From Blepharisma japonicum (taxonomy: Eukaryota > Ciliophora > Heterotrichea > Heterotrichida > Blepharismidae): DNA of 64,000 nucleotides. The DNA lies in assembly GCA_949751835.1 (NCBI GenBank), contig CATKHK010000012.1, positions 551,522 to 615,521 on the forward strand, read 5' to 3'. Both the position numbers and the translations under genes were made by a program. Numbering within the stretch: position 1 is the first letter of the stretch; each line of letters starts with the position of its first letter. The notes below the pieces were generated by a model. It was not told where the DNA came from, made no database searches, and was given only the letters and a program-made list of their open reading frames with translations. This document shows positions 45,069-57,719 of the stretch, piece after piece.

Positions 45069-45545
45069 TTAATCCAATTTAACTATAGGTCTTCTCAGTT
45101 GTTCCTTCAAAACTTCTTGAACCCGCTCTGAATCTTTTGGTGCATAATTTTTCTTATGTCCATCCACTAGAAATACGGTGTTTGTTTCCTCTTGATATTG
45201 AATTTGGTCCTTATAGAATTGTATTTTATCTTCAACGTCTTCATCTTTGTATATTTTATCATGAATTTCGACCATCTCATCTCCATCTAGTTCAAGATCA
45301 AGAATGATCAAGTCATCAATATCCTTCTTAAGATCGTCTACAGTAACAACGAACGGATCTATATACCAGTCATAACGTTCTCTAATCTTCTCAACAATTG
45401 CTGCTTCTGCAGCATCTTCCTGAGCTTCTACGTCATCTGCAGAGGCGACATCACTTAAAAGGATAAAGCTTGGTTTATTTTGAGTAGCACACATTGCTAG
45501 AAAAGAGCATAAGAAAAGAACTGTGAGGGTTAGCTTCATTTTCAA
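45069..45545 (-). CDS. Small secreted acidic protein, unknown
   Basis: 158 residues, no TGA codons, ending TAA. The N-terminus KMKLTLTVLFLCSFLAMCATQ is a clear signal peptide. The mature part is rich in Asp and Glu (VTVDDLKKDIDDLIILDLEL, KDEDVEDKIQF) with only one Cys, in the signal peptide. It might bind calcium or be a granule or lumenal protein, but there is no EF-hand loop and I recognise no family. GC content is above its surroundings, which supports it being a real gene. Confidence 0.75.
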   Translation of the reverse strand: MKMKLTLTVLFLCSFLAMCATQNKPSFILLSDVASADDVEAQEDAAEAAIVEKIRERYDWYIDPFVVTVDDLKKDIDDLIILDLELDGDEMVEIHDKIYKDEDVEDKIQFYKDQIQYQEETNTVFLVDGHKKNYAPKDSERVQEVLKEQLRRPIVKLD

Positions 45546-46639
45546 AATTTAACGATATTTTTATTAAGCATAAAATGGAAGAAAAATAAATGTTTGACTT
45601 AAGTTTAGAGATTATTTACTTTAAATGCTTTGAAGACTGTGAAAGGCAATTTTTACAAGATTTTATGTATAAAAATGGGTCAATGAGTTTGAACAAAATT
45701 TCCTTGAATTATTTCTTTGATTAATTCTAATTTTAGTTACACATTGATAACGATGCATGTTTTAAATATTATAGTAACGAAAATCAGCTTAAACTAACTG
45801 AAATTAGCAATATATATGATAAAGTTAAACTTTCAAAATATTATTTTTTCCGTTAATTAAAGAATTCTATATCTATACTATATGTGCAAATTAATTTTAT
45901 TAGAAATGCAGTAATTATTCTAATTTTAATCATTTCTTGCCATTTAAGTGAAACTTGTAGCATTCTCTGATTCCATGCAAAAAAATAGCAATATGCTTAG
46001 TCAGATTTTGTAGCACAAACTTATTCAATTAAGGTGAGCGAGTTATTTATTCTTTGAACCAAAGTAATAATTTGCCTATCGATTTAAATTTGATCATTTA
46101 AATTCATTTCACTCCAGCCTTATAAGAGGCAATAGATATTTACTTATATAAGATGCTTGATCAAGACTTTAGCAACACCCTCAAAAAAAATTCATGGGTG
46201 ACCATTTCACACTTGATGCCGTTTGATGAGCTGCCGAGATTAATAAAAATACTTGAAGTTGTTTTCTCCTACTAAACTCATCACAAAATGCTATCATAAT
46301 TGCTGAAAATGAAGTGTTACCTGAAATGATTTGGGGATGTCGCAAACACCTTACGTCTATGTAAAAATTTTAATTTATACTTATGGGAAAAATGAGTTAA
46401 TTTGTTAAATTTATTTGCTATATTAATATAGTTTAAGCACTTTTTAACACGCGCTGATAATAGCAATTATTTGTTTTATTAATTTTATCAGCTTAAATCT
46501 ATAATTTTTTATATAATAAATTAGGTTAATTTTAATTTTAATTCTAATTTTGGATTTTTTAAATTTTTCGTTATTAGAGGTCTATAATTTAAAATAAATT
46601 AAGCCCCTCTAAAAGCGAGGAATTTTTTTCATTCACGGA
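45546..46639. other. Intergenic, no gene seen
   Basis: About 1.1 kb of AT-rich sequence. I find no coding frame or RNA gene. Confidence 0.45.
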
Positions 46640-47560
46640 GGGAAAGGGAAGTTAACACTCAGCTTAAATAGCTATCAAAAACATGAATTAAAGAATCTCA
46701 AATCAAATGAAGAGCAAAAATAATATTGGAAATACAACAATGGAAATTTTAATAAGCAAAGTAAAAATGAGGCAAATGAGATTCTAAATAGAGCAATTGA
46801 CCAAAAAGAATAATAGGATGCCAGAAAAACTTGCATATTGTGCGAAAGAGAGCTAAATAAAACCAAAAATCCTAATCTAAATCAAGATTATCAAAGAGAA
46901 TACCATAAAAATGCATCTTTTTATTTTATTAAAAATTCATCCACTGTTAGCATAGTTCATCTTTCTAGCAAATAGCTCTATCCATTAGTGCAAATAAATC
47001 TTTATTAGCTATAATATAAGGGTGTATTTAGTTCACTAAAATTTTTAAGATCTTGAAGATATTACCAATTATGGCTGATTAAGTAAGCTCTCCAAGTTTG
47101 AATTTTCCAACTCTAAACTTGAATTGCCAAATGGATAGTCTTTTATAACCAATTGTATTGGCTCAAATAATGATCAACTAATTTTTTCACCACGCAAGAT
47201 AAATGCTGGCTTAGGCAATATCCATTATATTATTGCATAACGAATAGAAAACATTATCAGCTAGCAGCAATTATTTCATAAAATTTCCTTTTCAGATTGT
47301 ATAGGATAGGAGAAAAATATTGTTTAGGGTAGAGAGAATTTATTTAATTGAATGTGGAGTTGATGGACTAATAAATGAAAACGGAAAAGGAGTGATAATA
47401 TTTGAAAATAAATAGCAAAGGCAATAATCTGCTGGAGAGAATCTGATCAAGTTTATTTGTAATTTGGTGGGGGATCGATATATATTGGGCGCAGAGAGAA
47501 AGATTACTATTATAAAATAAAATAGAATCAAAAGAATGACCAAATTTGAGAACTAGCTAC
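46640..47560 (+). pseudogene. Decayed Kelch-like gene
   Basis: Plus-strand sequence resembles the gene at 56517-57569 at several points in order. The bases at about 47120-47140 still encode a LPNG-like block. The stretch at 47333-47360 encodes ERIYLIECG, against ERLYLIECN in the intact gene, and 47470-47490 encodes a YI-like strand before a short tail. Many stops and indels break the frame. The left half (46640-47050) is only weakly recognisable. Confidence 0.55.
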
Positions 47561-48051
47561 TTAATGCTTTACAATCTTGTCTAGATATAATTGAGCAGCG
47601 TGCTAGTTATTTAAGGAAAGTAATAACTAGAAGAAAGCTATAAGGAAGAAAGTTAATTTTTAAATTGTGCCAAGAAATTTATAAAAAATTAAGACATTTG
47701 CTTTGGGGTAATTGTATATACTTTGAAAATTAGTTAAACGTCTATATTTAGAAGAATAAAAATCTACGTTTTTAAAATTTTTGCTAAAAATTGTTAACCA
47801 AACGTTAAAGATCTTTAAATGGCTCAAAAGGATTCTTTTGAATATATCTTCAAGTATAATTGCTAAAAAGCAGATTAAATAAACATTTTACTCTTTATCC
47901 AAAAGGCAGCAAAAAGCAATATTTAGTAATAGTTATTTTAAATTAATTGTAGAATTAAAGATTTAATCTTAATTAAGGATAACTTTTCAATAGATTATAT
48001 TTGTGGTGAGAGGAAATAATAGTTTAAATTCTTTTAAATTTCTTTATATAA
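47561..48051. other. Intergenic, no gene seen
   Basis: AT-rich region between the Kelch relic and the surface-protein pseudogene. Confidence 0.45.
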
Positions 48052-51000
48052 TTATAATATTTTTGTTATAAAATGAGTAAGTAAAAAAGCTGCTAATAAA
48101 CCCAGAATTGCTGCGCCACTGTCACTAACTTTAGTCGTAATTATTAGTTTCACCAATGAGCTGCCAGCTGAGTAATCCATGCAGGAAGGCCAAGCTGAGT
48201 AATTGTCACAAACAGTGAAATAGCACTGATACAGTGTTCCTTGAGTTAATCCTAAAACACTCAAAGTTGTGTTCTGGTTCTTTGTCAAATTTCCATAACC
48301 TGAATATGCAAGATTCCAGTTTGCATTGAGGCCATCAACAACTTGCCATGCATAAGTGTTCAAGTTTGACTCTTATCAGTGCACGACACATAAACTGTGC
48401 CTTCTCTATCAGAGGTAGCCATAAAAGTAGCAGCAGTTTCTCCGATGTCTAATAAAATTGGAGTGGTAACCCATGATGGTGCTGTTCCCCTAGAGGTAGT
48501 TCCTGAGTCATATCTGGAAGTGGTATAGCCGTATAACTTGAAGAAGCCAGATGATGCTTGGGTCTCATCAAGATTGCCAAGAATTGTGTCAGATGAGTAG
48601 CTATCTGCTGAAGCTCTGTCATAAAGCACGTTATATGTAAATGCGGATGTTGACGAGGCTTGAAGAAGTCTGGACGAAGATGAATCATATGATGACAAAG
48701 TGAGCCATGAAGGGTTAGCACCCATATTCTTAGCTCATACGTTCCTGATGTTGCCAGAGTTAGACTGAAGCACGCTTCCTCTGAAAACGACAGTTTTTAT
48801 TGACACGCTTGGAAGTGATGAAGTGATGATAGAAGCGGTCTGAGCAGTGTAATTGGAAGTCTCGTTAATAAGCCTGCTATCTACATAAGCAGTGAAAAAC
48901 ATACTCAGTTCCTGCCATAAGGTTATCAAGAACTACTTGTGCTGAGCTGTCAGTATAGATGACCTGAGAGTTAGCATAATAAGTAGAGCAGTGCTTGGCG
49001 CGCATTCTTCTGAAGAAGGAATTGATATCTGTGTCGCCCATTTCTGGATTAATGTCAGTCTCAGTGTCTTCATAATCCATATCTTTAAGTTCTTGATAAG
49101 AATAAGTGTTATTTTCTGGAGAAACTAAATCTGCAGCTGATGAAGCAAGCTCAGGGAAGATTGGGATGGCTGAACCTTTGCAAGAGAATCCCAAATAGAG
49201 AACTCCATTTTGAGGAGAGCTGATGATGGATAAGGTTGCTGAGTTTTTGGTTGCAGCGCTTTGGCTGATCATCAGGGTGGGTTGGGTTGCTTTTGAATTT
49301 GTGGAGGAGATATCAATTGTTTTAGAAAACATGGATCCATAAGCCGCTGCATCAGTTCCGGAGATTGTGAATGTGATGGTTGGAGCATTCTGAGTTGCAA
49401 CATAATTAGAAAAGATAGTGATTTCGAAGAATTTCACATCAGAATCCTTTGTGAACCTCAGAGAAGTTGGGGTTAATGAAACCCCAGCTGATGTCACTGC
49501 AATTTGAATACTCTTATTATCCTTTATAAAGATTGGGAATAGTAGCCACTGTAGGTACAAGAGTAGTTGCCGGAGTGCAGACTTCTACCATGATGCTTGA
49601 AGGAGAACTGTACAAATTAGTAGTAAATCCTGGCTGCTTGTTTTCATCAGCTGTTCAGTCAATGTAGTATATCCCTTGTGGAGTCCCAGTTTTTGCTAAA
49701 ACTCTGAAAGTGATTTGCTTTGCCATTTGGTAAACAATGAAGCCGAAGTGGACAGAGGTGTAATCCAGATTTCCACTGTCAGCGTAATTTGAGTTAGTAA
49801 CTGGCTTTAGTTTGAGCGACTTCGATCTCATTGGCCATAATGCGGAAATCGAGATGAGGATATCTTTGCTTTGAGTTCCCGGTGTCAGCTGGATCTTTCC
49901 ATTTCCATTTTCTGGAGTATAAGAATTAGCATTGAGATCAATCGCTGGAGAGTTGAGACCAATATAATCAGAGCTCAGGATATCATAGCTTTTTGCTGAA
50001 ATAGTGGTGGCAGAGGCATGGATGGCAGAAACTCCAAATCTGTTAGTCCATTCTGAAAAAGAGCCAAATACTGTTGTATTTTTATTGTCCCACATTGAGT
50101 CCATCCTGCTGAGCCCCCATTGTGCATTATTGATGCCTGACAGATTGACTCTAATTCTATCAGTAGCTAAAAACGTTTTAGTCACAGTGGAAGGAATAGT
50201 CAAGGTGACTCTTCCAGTTACCGCGTCTAGGCTGCAAGAAAAAGTGGCTGACTTCCAATCGTTAGCTGTTGTTTAATCAGTATTTGCTGTTCCTGATTCA
50301 TCATAATATTTATTGGTGCAAGCAATTGATGTTCCTGAGCCAGAAAGCTTAAAGTTGAACTGTGGAGGGAAGTGGATTTCGAAGGCATATTCACTGTTAA
50401 AAGTGCCAGCACAGTAGAAATCGAAAGAATAATTTGATGAGCTAGAGAGCTGAGTATTATCGATTACAAGATCTTTGAGTGTCAATGAGTTAGCAGCAGA
50501 GTCTGATGTCTTCGCACTGATCATAGTTTTGGAAAGCTTTTAGCGTTCCATTTAAGCCATATTGTCAAAAGTTGAAGTGCCCTGTAGTTCCTGATTTCGG
50601 ATTTCTAACACCTCTTAGAGTCAAATCTAACCCATTTGTAGTAGAACCTGCCTTAGAAACTCCTGAAGCTTTAAAATATCAATGATCCATGAGTATGTGA
50701 CGCTTCCCAAAGTGGTAGAGCTGCATGGTAAGAATCAGTCTCCAGGAGCACAGTCAGGATAAGTTTTATCTGCGTCACCGATATATGCGTCAAAATCTCT
50801 TAGGAACTGAATAATGAAGTAATCTCCATTCGCAATATCAGAAGTGCTTGAAAAATTAAATAGGTAATCGGAGGCTTTGCCAGCGTTGTCAATCTTGCTA
50901 GCTTTGACTGATCTAAGAGATATAGTTCCTGATGGCGTTGCATTTATTGTAAGGAGAGCACCTGGGGAGCTATCTGAAAGAATAGTTGTTGAAGCATATG

Positions 51001-53150
51001 TTGCAGTTAAAGGGAAGCCAGAATAAGACGCACCTGATGAGCTTGGGAGAGTTATAGCGCTATCTAAATATAGCTGAATTGAAGAAGTAGCTATTATTGA
51101 ATATTTTAGCGTTATTTGGACCTTTGAGTAGTAACTGTGCAGTCTATATAGACAACGCTTGACCAGTAATAGTCTTTGATATCGCCAGACTTAAGCCAAG
51201 TGCCAGCCCCATCTCGTGATATTGTAAGGACACTATTGGCTGGAAGTGTCTTGCTTAGTATAAATGAGAGGAAAATATCAACACTCCTTGCCCCAGCAAA
51301 ATGGAATCGCAGTTGGAGTAATTGTTGAAGTTCCTGGATCCGGAGCAGCTGAAAGATTTATGGTCTGAGAAAAGCCTTATCCAAAATCAATATAATTATT
51401 TTTGCTGTCTTGAGTCGTAATAGTGCTTACGCAGGACGCAGATATGCCAGAAGAAGGTGCAATGACATGCAAAAAAGAAACAGTGATAGTTCCTGCTGAA
51501 AAATCAGATGAAAAGTAATTGTGGTGGATGAGCCTGGTGAGCAACTACCAGACATCCTTGAGACTGTGCAAGATGCATAAGAGTATGACCAGTTAGTGCC
51601 CATGGTAAGAGCTACAGAGCCACCTTTAGGAGCTCCGTGAGGAAGGGCTACTGCAATTCTCATTGTTGAGTCAACAGAGTCTAGCCCTTCAAAGGTGCTA
51701 GCTGAAGATGTGCATGCTACATCACCATTTTTGATCATTCCAGTGCTGATTATATTAGAAAGAGATGAAATATCTGCTGCACTGCAAGTGCTTCCAATAT
51801 TAGCCTGGAGCACTACAAAAACATTAAAATAAATGCTGTTACTTCCAATACTTGTGCCAGCATACTTTGGGGCTACAATTCCTGCAACTGATATATCAGA
51901 ACCTCCTGAAGCAAGAGTGAAAGTCCCATCATCAATTCCCATGATAAAGCTGCCAACTGAGTATTCGTCTTCATAGTAGCTTGATAACTTGCTGTTTGAG
52001 ACTTAGTTGCCACTGTAATTCCAGATCCTGATAAGGTGAATCCTGCAGGCATACCTACTCCAATATAGCTTCCAGTAGCTGTAGCAGAGGAAATTTTTGC
52101 ACTAGAAACTGCTAAAATGTTAGTTTTAGATATTTCTCAGGTTGTGGTAGAAGACCCAGCTGATAAGACAACACTTGAAGCAGTGGCATATGTAGACGAA
52201 GAACCAGTGAAAAGATAATTTTTGGCATTGGAATCACCTGAAGTCATATAATAAATTGCAGTTGCAGGGGTCAAATTAATTGTTCCTCTTGCAATGTATA
52301 GTGTCACAGCATTGCCTGATTTTATTAAGCCCAATCCTTTCACAGTAATAAGGATATCGGCATTACTGTTGGTTCTTGCTATTGTGCACTTCGCTCCATC
52401 AACTGTTCCTTTACAAGGAAGGTTGCTGTTATCAGTCCCCAAGCTCGCGCCATTAGTGATCGTGATTTCAAGAGTGAAATTGTTGGAAGTCGATGTAAAG
52501 TCAATATCCATGCTCTGGGCTGTAAGAAGGGTTATAAGAGGAATGGCTCCAGAGGTAGAAGTGCACAAAGGCTTCGTGTAGACACCGCTTTCTCCTAAAT
52601 TTCTTATCAGTACTGAGAAAACAGAGCTTCCTATCTCGTTAGTCGTTGACTTGGCCCAACATTCATAAAATGTTGCCAAGTTTGAAGCGACATAAGGTAA
52701 AGCTGAGCTTCTGTGGTAAGCAAAAACGTAAAAATTGGATGCAGTTGGGACAGTAATGAAACTAGCAGTAATAGTGTTTCCACTCTTTAGATAGGTAATT
52801 TTTGAACTACTTGAGGCTTGAAGGGATATATCAGTTGAAAGAGGGTCTACTAGGTCATATATTGTTGCGTCTTTAGCTATATAAGAGGTAGTATACGAAA
52901 GCGAATCAGAAATTGAGAGATGAGCTGTTATGCTAGTCCCAGCAACCCATGAAATGCTTGAGCCAGGATAGAATACCCGGTACAAGTCGTATTGCTTATA
53001 CTCTCCCTTTAAATAGTTATTATAAAAAGAAGGTGAGTTTCCAAGTTTTGGATAGGCAGCAAGTGTCACATCTGAATACGAGTGATATTTGAAATAGCCG
53101 AAAATTTTGTTAGATGTTAGTTCTCATTCCAATAGAAATTTTTTCCTTAT
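48052..53150 (-). pseudogene. Large decayed Ser/Thr-rich surface-protein gene
   Basis: About 5 kb of minus-strand coding sequence with higher GC than its surroundings. It encodes an extracellular Ser/Thr/Gly-rich protein with Ig-like or beta-sandwich strands and ends in a hydrophobic tail (AAILGLLAAFLLTHFITKIL), as in GPI-anchored or single-pass proteins. The frame is broken repeatedly: shifts near 52000, 51515, 51250, 50530, 49510-49520, 48910 (a run of T) and 48362, and in-frame TAA codons at 50273 and near 51380. TGA is still Trp at many places. No ATG is found in frame at the N-terminal end before a TAG. With this many lesions a recent pseudogene is the best reading; lesions are spread evenly and the intact stretches are long. 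Confidence 0.72.
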
Positions 53151-53590
53151 TTTTGAAAAAAGAGTATATGGAGAACATATGAATGAAATTGAAAAATTTA
53201 ATTTTGCCTATGAATTTTCTAAAAATAATCTAGCAGTAGTTAATACTCTATTTATAGACTTTAAATCTACTTGGTGAAAGAAGAAGTTAGTACTCGTTCC
53301 AATAAAACATGCTCTATATATTTCTAAGTTTAATTCCGAATATTAATCACCTAAGTCTTTACAACATATTGCTTTTCTGCATATTTTTTAAAATAATTTA
53401 TTAAAATATTTATTTTAGAAAAGGGCAAAATCAAATCAGTTTGATCGATGAATATTTGTTCATGTGCAAAAATACATTTTGATTATTTATTATCAGAATT
53501 TAAAGCCATTTTAAAAATTAGCGCATTTGCTTTTCAACCATTAAATAACTTATAGCCTACTGCTTCAGCATCACTGCACTCCTTCTAAAA
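53151..53590. other. Spacer
   Basis: AT-rich; the start of the surface-protein pseudogene fades out here. Nothing else recognised. Confidence 0.4.
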
Positions 53591-53833
53591 TTAAAAATCT
53601 TCAATAAACTCCGTATTAAAGAAAGCTTCAAGACAGGCAATCCGTTCGAGAAGACAAAAAACAGCATCACCTGAACACAATAACTTCTCCGTATCACAAC
53701 ACTATTTGCTAATGAAATACCAGCTCTCTAACTTGGAACTTGCAACTTGTCCGAGGTCGGCCACTAGCATGCAGCACACACATTTGAAAATTCACCACCT
53801 GCCCATGCATTCTCTGCGCGAATCAAACATCAT
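53591..53833 (-). pseudogene. GC-rich coding-like island with an internal stop
   Basis: A minus-strand frame from ATG-ATG at 53833 reads MMFDSRRECMGRWWIFKC, then CCMLVADLGQVASSKLESWY. It meets TAG and continues in the same frame with CCDTEKLLCSGDAVFCLLER to a TAA at 53591. It is Cys-rich. The region 53560-53880 is much less AT-rich than anything nearby, and it uses G/C-ending codons rare elsewhere in the window. One in-frame TAG breaks it. Family unknown. Confidence 0.35.
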
Positions 53834-54115
53834 GATAATTCCCTCCTTCTTACGTTCCTAGGCGCCATTTTGTGTAGGATAAGAAAAAAATTTTTGCGAG
53901 CAAATAGCTGGCTCAAAGATTGACGAAAGAATATTTATGTTTTAAATTCATAAATTCGTAAATAATAAAAATTAATGGTAAAATGCATATTAATTGTTTT
54001 ATAAGAATATTGACGCTATCAAAGTGGAGTTTCATATATCTTAAGAAATTTAGAATTCATATCTGCATTAATGTAACGACTTACTGCAATAAAAAGGGCT
54101 ATTATATAATTATTC
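53834..54115. other. Spacer downstream of the Kelch-like gene
   Basis: Falls from the GC-rich island back to AT-rich sequence; nothing recognised. Confidence 0.4.
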
Positions 54116-55216
54116 TTATAAGGATATTGCTTTATTAGTGTTAAATTTCAATTGCAATTCATCTTTTTGAATCCTAATCATAAACTTTTTTCTTAAATCA
54201 AACTTGTAATACCTATTTTGAGAGCTTATTTTTATGTGTATTGCTCCTTTATTATATGAGCAGTAAGCTTGGAAAGGATCATTAAAAATTATTGAGCCTG
54301 CGATTTGTTTTCAAAGATACTCACTTCCTATATCGCTTTCATAGATTAGCCCTTCTGAGCCAGCACATTCAAATAAATAAAATCTCTCTTCTACGCGTAT
54401 CAGAACCTTTCTTCTTGCCACGCCAAATTCATAAGGAATTGTTGAGAAAGAGTCAATATCGACTGAATATTGCAATATATTTTTATTAAAACAGCCTGAA
54501 ATTAAAATATTACCATTATACATTGCACTGTTGCAAAGGAAATCATTTTTTGGCATAGGAGTCAGTTTGATTCATTGAAATTTATCCAAGTCAAATCTAT
54601 TGGATAAACTTAAAGCGTTACCCCTATATGATCCTCCAAAGCAATAGACACTTCTGTTAAAATATATGGCTGAAGATCCTGAGCAAGGTGCTCCAGACGG
54701 TAGCACTCTAACTCCATAATTACTGTCAATTATTAATGTAGTTCCTGAAGTGGGGTGGTCACAACCAAAACAGAATAGCTCAGCATTCGGAATTTGAGTA
54801 ATACATGTCCCAATATCTATTTTTTTAGGAGTTTCCAGCGTTTTCATATCTTCTTTTTCAAATTCAGTGTCATAAATAACCAATCTAATTCTCTCATTAA
54901 CTTCTTGAATAAGATAAAGAGACGTTATTTGATGATAAGCCTTTATATAGTCTTGATAAGCTTGACTTAGCGATAAATCAGGGTGCGGGCATTCATTCTC
55001 ATATAATGTGCAAATTCTTCTGAATAATTGCTCCATTTCAAAGTCATTATAAGTTCTACTCAAAATTGCTAATCTTTGGGACTTTAACTGATAAAAATTT
55101 AATAATTGATTTGTAAGACCTTGATTAAATTGGCTTGCTTCATTATCTGAATTTTCAAATCTTGAATTTTTTTGATAATTAAGCAAATTTATTTGGCTTC
55201 AAATTTTTTGCTCCAT
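54116..55216 (-). CDS. Kelch-like protein without zinc module
   Basis: 366 residues, ending TAA, with TGA as Trp (first at codon 6 of MEQKIWSQINLL). The start at 55216 is the only ATG before the conserved region. The block AYQDYIKAYHQITSLYLIQ corresponds to AYKDYLNAYRQKTSLY of 7538-9214. Kelch-like blades follow (IPNAELFCFG, IYFNRSVYCFGGSYRG, YNGNILISGCFN). Relative to 7538-9214, the N-terminal zinc module and coiled coil are missing. A different frame just upstream (55250-55320) carries EKLKFKFG-like residues that could be the decayed remainder, so the gene may be 5'-truncated yet still open. Confidence 0.78.
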
Positions 55217-55382
55217 TTATAAATTTTGAAGCCTTCATAAAATCCTGTGATTTTTGACTTTGACTTTGTATCTCTTTTCTACCAAATTTGAATTTTAACT
55301 TCTCTTTGAGAATTGCATAATTGATTTCACAGCAAAATTTTGATCCCCAAAGATAGCAACTCATCAGAAAGATTAGATCAGA

Positions 55383-55739
55383 TTAATCAAATTGAAATGA
55401 TATTGGAGGAATTATTTCAGCCCCCTCTATTCGCCTATAGACTCGCGCCCTATGAATCAGACTGCAGTTCACACACTTTTTTTTTCTTGATGTCCCCATC
55501 TTATAGGGTGGTTTATCCAGACACTTCATAGTTAGTTCCTCGCGGTCAGTGCCATCTTTCAAAGAGGAGGGTAGAATTAGCCTTCCGAATCTTCTTTCAG
55601 GTCTACTGCGCTTATCACACACTTCTAGTCTGAAGTATTCACCATCGGGCAGGGTAAAACCTTTATAACAACTAATAGGATCCATTTGCCCGGGTGCTAG
55701 TCACCGTAGATCTAATCAGCCCTCTTTTAAACGTTGCAT
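55383..55739 (-). CDS. Small protein in a GC-rich island, unknown
   Basis: 118 residues from ATG at 55739, reading two TGA as Trp (KEGWLDLRWLAPGQ), to a TAA. Sequence features: PISCYKGFTLPDGEYFRLEV, CDKRSRPERRFGRLILP, and a C-x2-C pair followed by His-Arg (CVNCSLIHRARVYRR). It is basic and rich in Arg. Codons such as CGG, CCC and GGG, otherwise rare in this window, are frequent, and the island of about 46 percent GC has sharp edges at roughly 55380 and 55740. I do not recognise the family. It may be horizontally acquired or part of a mobile element; it may also be non-functional. Confidence 0.45.
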
Positions 55740-56516
55740 GTGAAAGAATAAAAGTGAAATTATTGGAAAAATATTTGTATTTTCTATATGCTTAAACTAT
55801 ATAAAATTAACTTTTCGTTAAATTCTGTACATTATTTATAACAAAAACATGAGTCAGATAACTACTTGGGCTTAAAAATGAAATTCATAGTTTAGAAGAA
55901 GTTATTTAGGATTAAATTTTCCTTAAAAATGGATGTGAGAAACCCGAACTCCATAGTTTTCGAGTTACTTTTAATTCACGTAACTTTATCCCAATCAATA
56001 GGAGTAGAATATTAAATTTTATCTAGACACTTGAGAAACATATACTCGGGCATGAGGTGCTAAATACAAAAAGTGCTTCTTATTTCAGTATTGAAGACAA
56101 AGCAGCATATTAGGTATTTTTGTCAGTATTGCCATTCTTGGCGTTAATTAATTTAGCCTAACTTACTTTTTCAGTTAATGATTTTTAGTTAATATTACAA
56201 ATTTCAATATTTATATAAGTTTTTCATATAGGATTTCAAAATTCAAATTATTTTCACTTTCGCCTAATTATAAGTAAATTTCAATGTGCTAATATTAAAT
56301 CGATTATTTGTAAATTTTTGTGTGTAGAATCCTTAATAATACTCTTCTCTTAAATTTAATTTTCTGAGAAATCAAAAATGCAGTTTCTGAGTAGTAGCAC
56401 ACATTTTTTGAATTAATAAATAGAGAATTTCTTAGCTTATATGGAATAACTTCTATTCACTTATTAATCCTGCTATTATTATAGCTAGCAAATGTAATAA
56501 TTCTATTTTCAGCATT
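55740..56516. other. Intergenic, no gene seen
   Basis: AT-rich sequence upstream of the plus-strand Kelch-like gene. Nothing recognised. Confidence 0.45.
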
Positions 56517-57569
56517 ATGGAAGAGAAAGATAAGGGCTGAAAATTATTTGAAGATTGAAAAGAAGCATCAAAGTGAAAAACAGAAAATGAATATAGTTTA
56601 TTTAATTTTCAATTCTTTACTATCAATGATTTGCAAAATCAAAATGCCATGGCTTTACAAAATTTAATAGATAGGAGATCTCAGATTTTCTATAGACCCA
56701 ATAATCCAGAATTGGAGTATGAATTTAGAATAATGACCTCAGCATATAGGAACGACCCCAAAAACGATGATTCACAACTAGCAAAGGCTTATCAAGACTA
56801 CATCAACGCTTATAACCAAAAAACATCGCTCTATTTAATAGACCGATTCAATAATTTATATATTTATAACACTGAGAGCGATAAAAAGGAAACAAAGCCA
56901 TTGGAGACTCCAAAACCTCTAGTTCGAACTACTTGCATTACTCAGCTTCCAAATGGTAAACTATTTTGCTATGGTAAATATCCAGGTTCTGGGATAACAA
57001 TGATAATTGATGAGAATAATTCAAACCAAATACTTCCATCTGGAACACCTTGTAGGTCATCTTCAGCTATTTATTTTAACCATAATGTTTATTGTTTTGG
57101 TGGGAAAAATAAAGATGATGCTCGTTTAGCTCTATCTGCTAGGTTTGATTTATGTCAAAATAGATGAATCAAATTAACTTCATTGCCTCAACCTGAATCC
57201 TCTTGCAACAGTGTAATATTTAATGGAAATATTTTAATTTCTGGATATTTAAACAGAAATCTTTTGTTGTATAGCATTGATATTGACTCATTCTCTATAA
57301 TTCCTTATGATTTTGCAAAGAAAAAAAGAAAGATCTTGATAAATGCAGAGAGACTGTATTTGATTGAATGTAATAGTGGATCAATCTATGAAAGCGAAGT
57401 TGGAAGTGACACGAATTGGAGATGAATAGCAGATTCAACAATTAAAATTCATCCTTATCAAGCATACTGCTCATACAATAAAGGAAAAATATATATTGGG
57501 TGCATTCGTAATGAAATCGAATACTTCAAGTTCAATCTTGATGAAAAAAAATTGGTCATTTTAGATTAA
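56517..57569 (+). CDS. Kelch-like protein without zinc module
   Basis: 350 residues with several TGA Trp codons in the first 30 residues (KDKGWKLFEDWKEASKWKT), so the true start at 56517 lies well upstream of the first standard-code frame. The block RPNNPELEYEF then AYQDYINAYNQKTSLYLID matches the gene at 7538-9214 closely. Kelch-like blades include LPNGKLFCYGKYPGSG, IYFNHNVYCFGGKN and FNGNILISGYLNRN. It lacks the zinc module: the residues before the conserved block are a short helical extension instead. Ends TAA. Confidence 0.8.
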
Positions 57570-57719
57570 ACTCTTATAAACTTAAATTATTTCTGAATAC
57601 TCAATATTGTGGTTTTCTCTATTTTTCGATAATTGAGAAGCTCTTGCTTAGTTTTCGAAGACATCTTCTGATCTCTTCAAATAAAATCTTAACGATAGAG
57701 ATTATGATTAATAGACTTA

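Noticed and set aside
48362-48400. A 16-base GT..AG stretch as an intron repairing the surface-protein frame
   Set aside because: Removing 16 bases gives the wrong phase; a length of 14 or 17 would be needed.
51985-52015. A 15-base GT..AG stretch as an intron in the surface-protein pseudogene
   Set aside because: Its removal does not change frame, so it cannot explain the shift seen there.
53640-53680. tRNA gene suggested by a TTCGA loop in the GC-rich island
   Set aside because: Flanking bases do not form a T-arm stem, and no acceptor or anticodon arms are found.
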